From Monoraphidium neglectum (lineage: Eukaryota > Chlorophyta > Chlorophyceae > Sphaeropleales > Selenastraceae): a stretch of DNA of 10,000 nt. A model generated the notes under the pieces. That model was given only the letters and a program-made list of their open reading frames with translations, was not told the DNA's origin and did no database searches. Location of the stretch: the NCBI RefSeq assembly GCF_000611645.1, contig NW_014012377.1, positions 2,760 through 12,759 of the forward strand, in the 5' to 3' direction. How positions within the stretch are numbered: position 1 is the first letter of the stretch; the number at the start of each line of letters is the position of its first letter. Made by a program: the position numbers and the translations under genes. Shown here one piece after another: positions 8,101 through 10,000 of this stretch.

Positions 8101-9173
8101 CCCTGCAAGATGCGTAGCAGCGCCAGCAGCACGGGCGCTGCGATGCCGGCCCTGTACACGCCGGTGCTGTAGGTGGGCAGGACGCCTGCCGGGAGGGGCG
8201 GTACATGGGTTGAGTCAAATATGCAAGTGTCAGAGACCTCATCCACTTGTCACCATGTTGCAGAGATGGTAGCCTGTGGCCTCATCTACTACGGTTGTGT
8301 TTTGACAGTGCTTGACCACTTGAGACTTCGCTCGTACATGGCATCGTGCTTCACCTTACGGCCCCAGCAGGTGATCACATCTTAGCATTGAACACTCTCA
8401 CCTATCGCCACAGTGCTGAAGGCCATGAACAGAATAGACACCACCAGGCAGCGGTTGCGTCCCGCTGTGTCGCCGATGTGTCCAAAGATGAGCGCGCCGA
8501 TGGGCCTAGAGACGTACGTTCATATGTGCAATTTGGAGCCAAATGCCCACACATGGGCTCAGTACCAAGAATACAGGAGAACGATGACACCTCAACATCT
8601 CTGAAATGTGCGGCGTGCATGCCTGTCAACACACAAGCACGCTGCAACATGGCGCAGGAACCGGGGGCGGCGTACCTGACGACAAAGCCGGCGGCGTAGA
8701 CGCCCCAGAACGCGAGGGCCTGGATGGCCTCATTGTCGGTTGGGAAAAACACTCTGTCCAGGGTGGCATTGAGCTGGGTGTAGGTGTAGAAGTCAAACCT
8801 GTGGGTTGGGGCACCGATGAAGGAACGCACGCTTGCACACCGAAAGCTGACGCTGCATGACGGGCGCACGCCGCATGTGCAGCCAGCAGCAACGACGAGG
8901 TTCATCATGCACACGAGCAACACCCAAGGACCAATTCACTGCAGACTACGAGATTTCCCCTGCTTTTGAATTGGCTGGCAGACGGTGCGGCGCAAAGGCA
9001 AGGCGCGGATGCCGTAATTCTGCAATGTCTGCGTGCGCTGAACCCCCGCGACATTGGCGGCGCGGAGAGCCGATCGTGCCGCACCATTCAAGGACTGTGC
9101 CTATGCCGGCAATGGTGATGACCTGTCCCCACTGCTGGGGCGACAGGCGCTCCTCGGGGTCCGGGCTCTTCAT
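5187..9173 (-). CDS. MFS transporter, metabolite:H+ symporter (ProP/shikimate/citrate-like) family; complete ten-exon gene
   Basis: This is a 12-helix membrane protein predicted to import a small charged or zwitterionic metabolite with H+; the substrate cannot be read from sequence. Exons are 9085-9173, 8676-8798, 8402-8505, 7937-8185, 7366-7655, 6809-6939, 6373-6454, 5899-6156, 5564-5603 and 5187-5371. All have GT-AG borders and matching phases, and total 1551 nt (516 residues plus TGA). Motifs in order: GTVLEWFDFYTYT in helix 1 (E29, W30, D32), a lumenal-side NAT sequon at N40, FFP at 47-49, motif A RPIGALIFGHIGDTAGRNR (71-89), RILQGLALGGE in helix 4 (130-140), KGQRGR (154-159), WGWRVPF (194-200), SWLAKDL in the helix 7 region, GLALDRG after helix 8, and RTTGFSFGYN with GGLSP in helix 11 (443-463). 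The loop between helices 6 and 7 (about 216-310) is long and carries two CxxC motifs. The start at 9173 has A at -3; an in-frame upstream ATG at 9320 is possible. Confidence 0.93.
7422..7464 (-). repeat. Tandem duplication within the transporter's central loop, encoding two CGACQ units
   Basis: Two copies of a 16-nt sequence (minus strand TGCGGGGCYTGCCAGG) lie at 7449-7464 and 7422-7437. They differ at one base and are offset by 27 nt, exactly nine codons. They encode CGACQ at residues 253-257 and 262-266, giving a CxxC-x5-CxxC array in the cytoplasmic loop between helices 6 and 7. The duplication is seen directly; any metal-binding role is an inference. Confidence 0.85.
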
Positions 9174-10000
9174 CGTTCGGGCGAGGCGGGCGATGGGTCG
9201 ACAAGCCGTTTTGCAACGGCTGGTTCTCTCCGGATCGCCCGATATGATTATCAAACTAGCTGATCGCGTACGACCAACGGGCCGTGGTGACGTGCCACTT
9301 CCGCGCAGGGCTGGCTCCAACCCGCCTACTGCCCGAACCGCGATCCCAACCGCTCAGCCCAAATACAGCAAGGTGTGTGTAGGGACACAAACTTTGACGT
9401 CTTTGAGCTTGGGATCCGAGCACACAACCGGCAGCTGACATGCAGGATCGCTGAAAAATTGCTGCCTGAGGCTGCGTGGACTGTGTTCTGGACTGCTTTG
9501 CCCGAATCGCTGGCAAGCGCGAGCGAGCGCGGACATGCACGCTGTAATGCCAAAGCAATGCACATGGTAATTATTACATCCGTCTGTGCATTGGGTCCGC
9601 GACGAGTGGGCAATGCTTGGTGGGCACGGGCGCCGCCAAGAAGCGCAGATGCACAGCTTCTCTCCTCTGCTGCGGGCTGCTCTACATGCCTCGTACAGGT
9701 TGCGTGGCGGATGCAAGTGCGCAACGTGCATTCCGGACCTCAATACATGGCTGCCGGGATTAGGGGACGAAAGAAAAGCCGGCTTGACGCCTGCTACACG
9801 GCCTGACAGCTGCTCTGGGGACGACGAGCTGTGTTTGCAACCACAGCAGGGAGCACACAAGGCATCCGTGGCGACGTTCAACACAGCAACGGGCTAAAAA
9901 ACAGTGAGTGGCATGCGGCACGCCAGGGCGTGGCATGTAAGGGAGGTGCGGAAGCCCATCCGCATGGCGGAGCTGCGGTCGGTTGCTTCGGGCCCTAACA
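9174..10000. other. Region upstream of the transporter gene; no gene recognised
   Basis: The first part (9174-9320) is an open continuation of the transporter's first exon frame and could be 5' UTR or an N-terminal extension rich in Arg and Ser. From 9320 to 10000 several medium-length open frames overlap on both strands, but none shows a family motif or a convincing splice structure. TGTAA pentamers on the plus strand near 9543 and 9934 could be polyadenylation signals of a plus-strand gene, or chance. I cannot place a promoter with confidence. Confidence 0.4.

Noticed and set aside
9354..9884. 176-residue minus-strand open frame upstream of the transporter
   Set aside because: It has no recognisable domain, a Cys/Ser/Pro-rich composition typical of non-coding GC-rich DNA, and overlapping frames of similar length on both strands.
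9964..10000. Plus-strand ATG GCG GAG at the right edge as a divergent gene start (MAELRSVASGPN)
   Set aside because: Only 12 codons are visible, with no homology or promoter support, and the minus strand reads equally well.

Overview
The window looks like nuclear DNA of a green alga, most likely a trebouxiophyte or other chlorophyte. It is GC-rich, its coding sequence is split into short exons by GT-AG introns (donors mostly GTGMGN), TGTAA-type polyadenylation signals lie downstream of genes, and one gene is a plant-type ubiquitin-conjugating enzyme starting MASKRI. There are no bacterial-style operons, and most long open frames are shadows of spliced exons or of GC-rich introns. The organism call is an inference.

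All recognisable genes are on the minus strand, so they read right to left. At the right (9173 down to 5187) is a complete ten-exon gene for a 516-residue major facilitator transporter of the metabolite:H+ symporter (ProP/shikimate/citrate-like) family. Every splice phase fits and the ten exons total 1551 nt. Its probable 3' UTR runs to a TGTAA at 4345-4349.

In the middle (3932 down to 1674) is a set of candidate exons with mutually compatible phases. They have a TATA-like box upstream and a TGTAA downstream, and give a hypothetical protein of about 217 residues with one strong hydrophobic segment. I do not recognise it, and the model is tentative. An (AGC)12 microsatellite falls in its first predicted intron.

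At the left (990 down to 157, running off the edge) are the first five exons of a UBC4/5-type E2 ubiquitin-conjugating enzyme. These exons are only 25, 40, 33, 41 and 36 nt long. The fourth intron appears to use a GC-AG donor, with a competing in-frame GT donor 21 nt downstream.

The three genes do not form an obvious pathway: a ubiquitin-system housekeeping gene, an unknown, and a membrane transporter. The points most worth following up are the E2 splice choice, a duplicated CxxC element in the transporter's central loop, and the identity of the middle gene. I found no mobile element, CRISPR array, tRNA, rRNA or clearly new multi-gene system.
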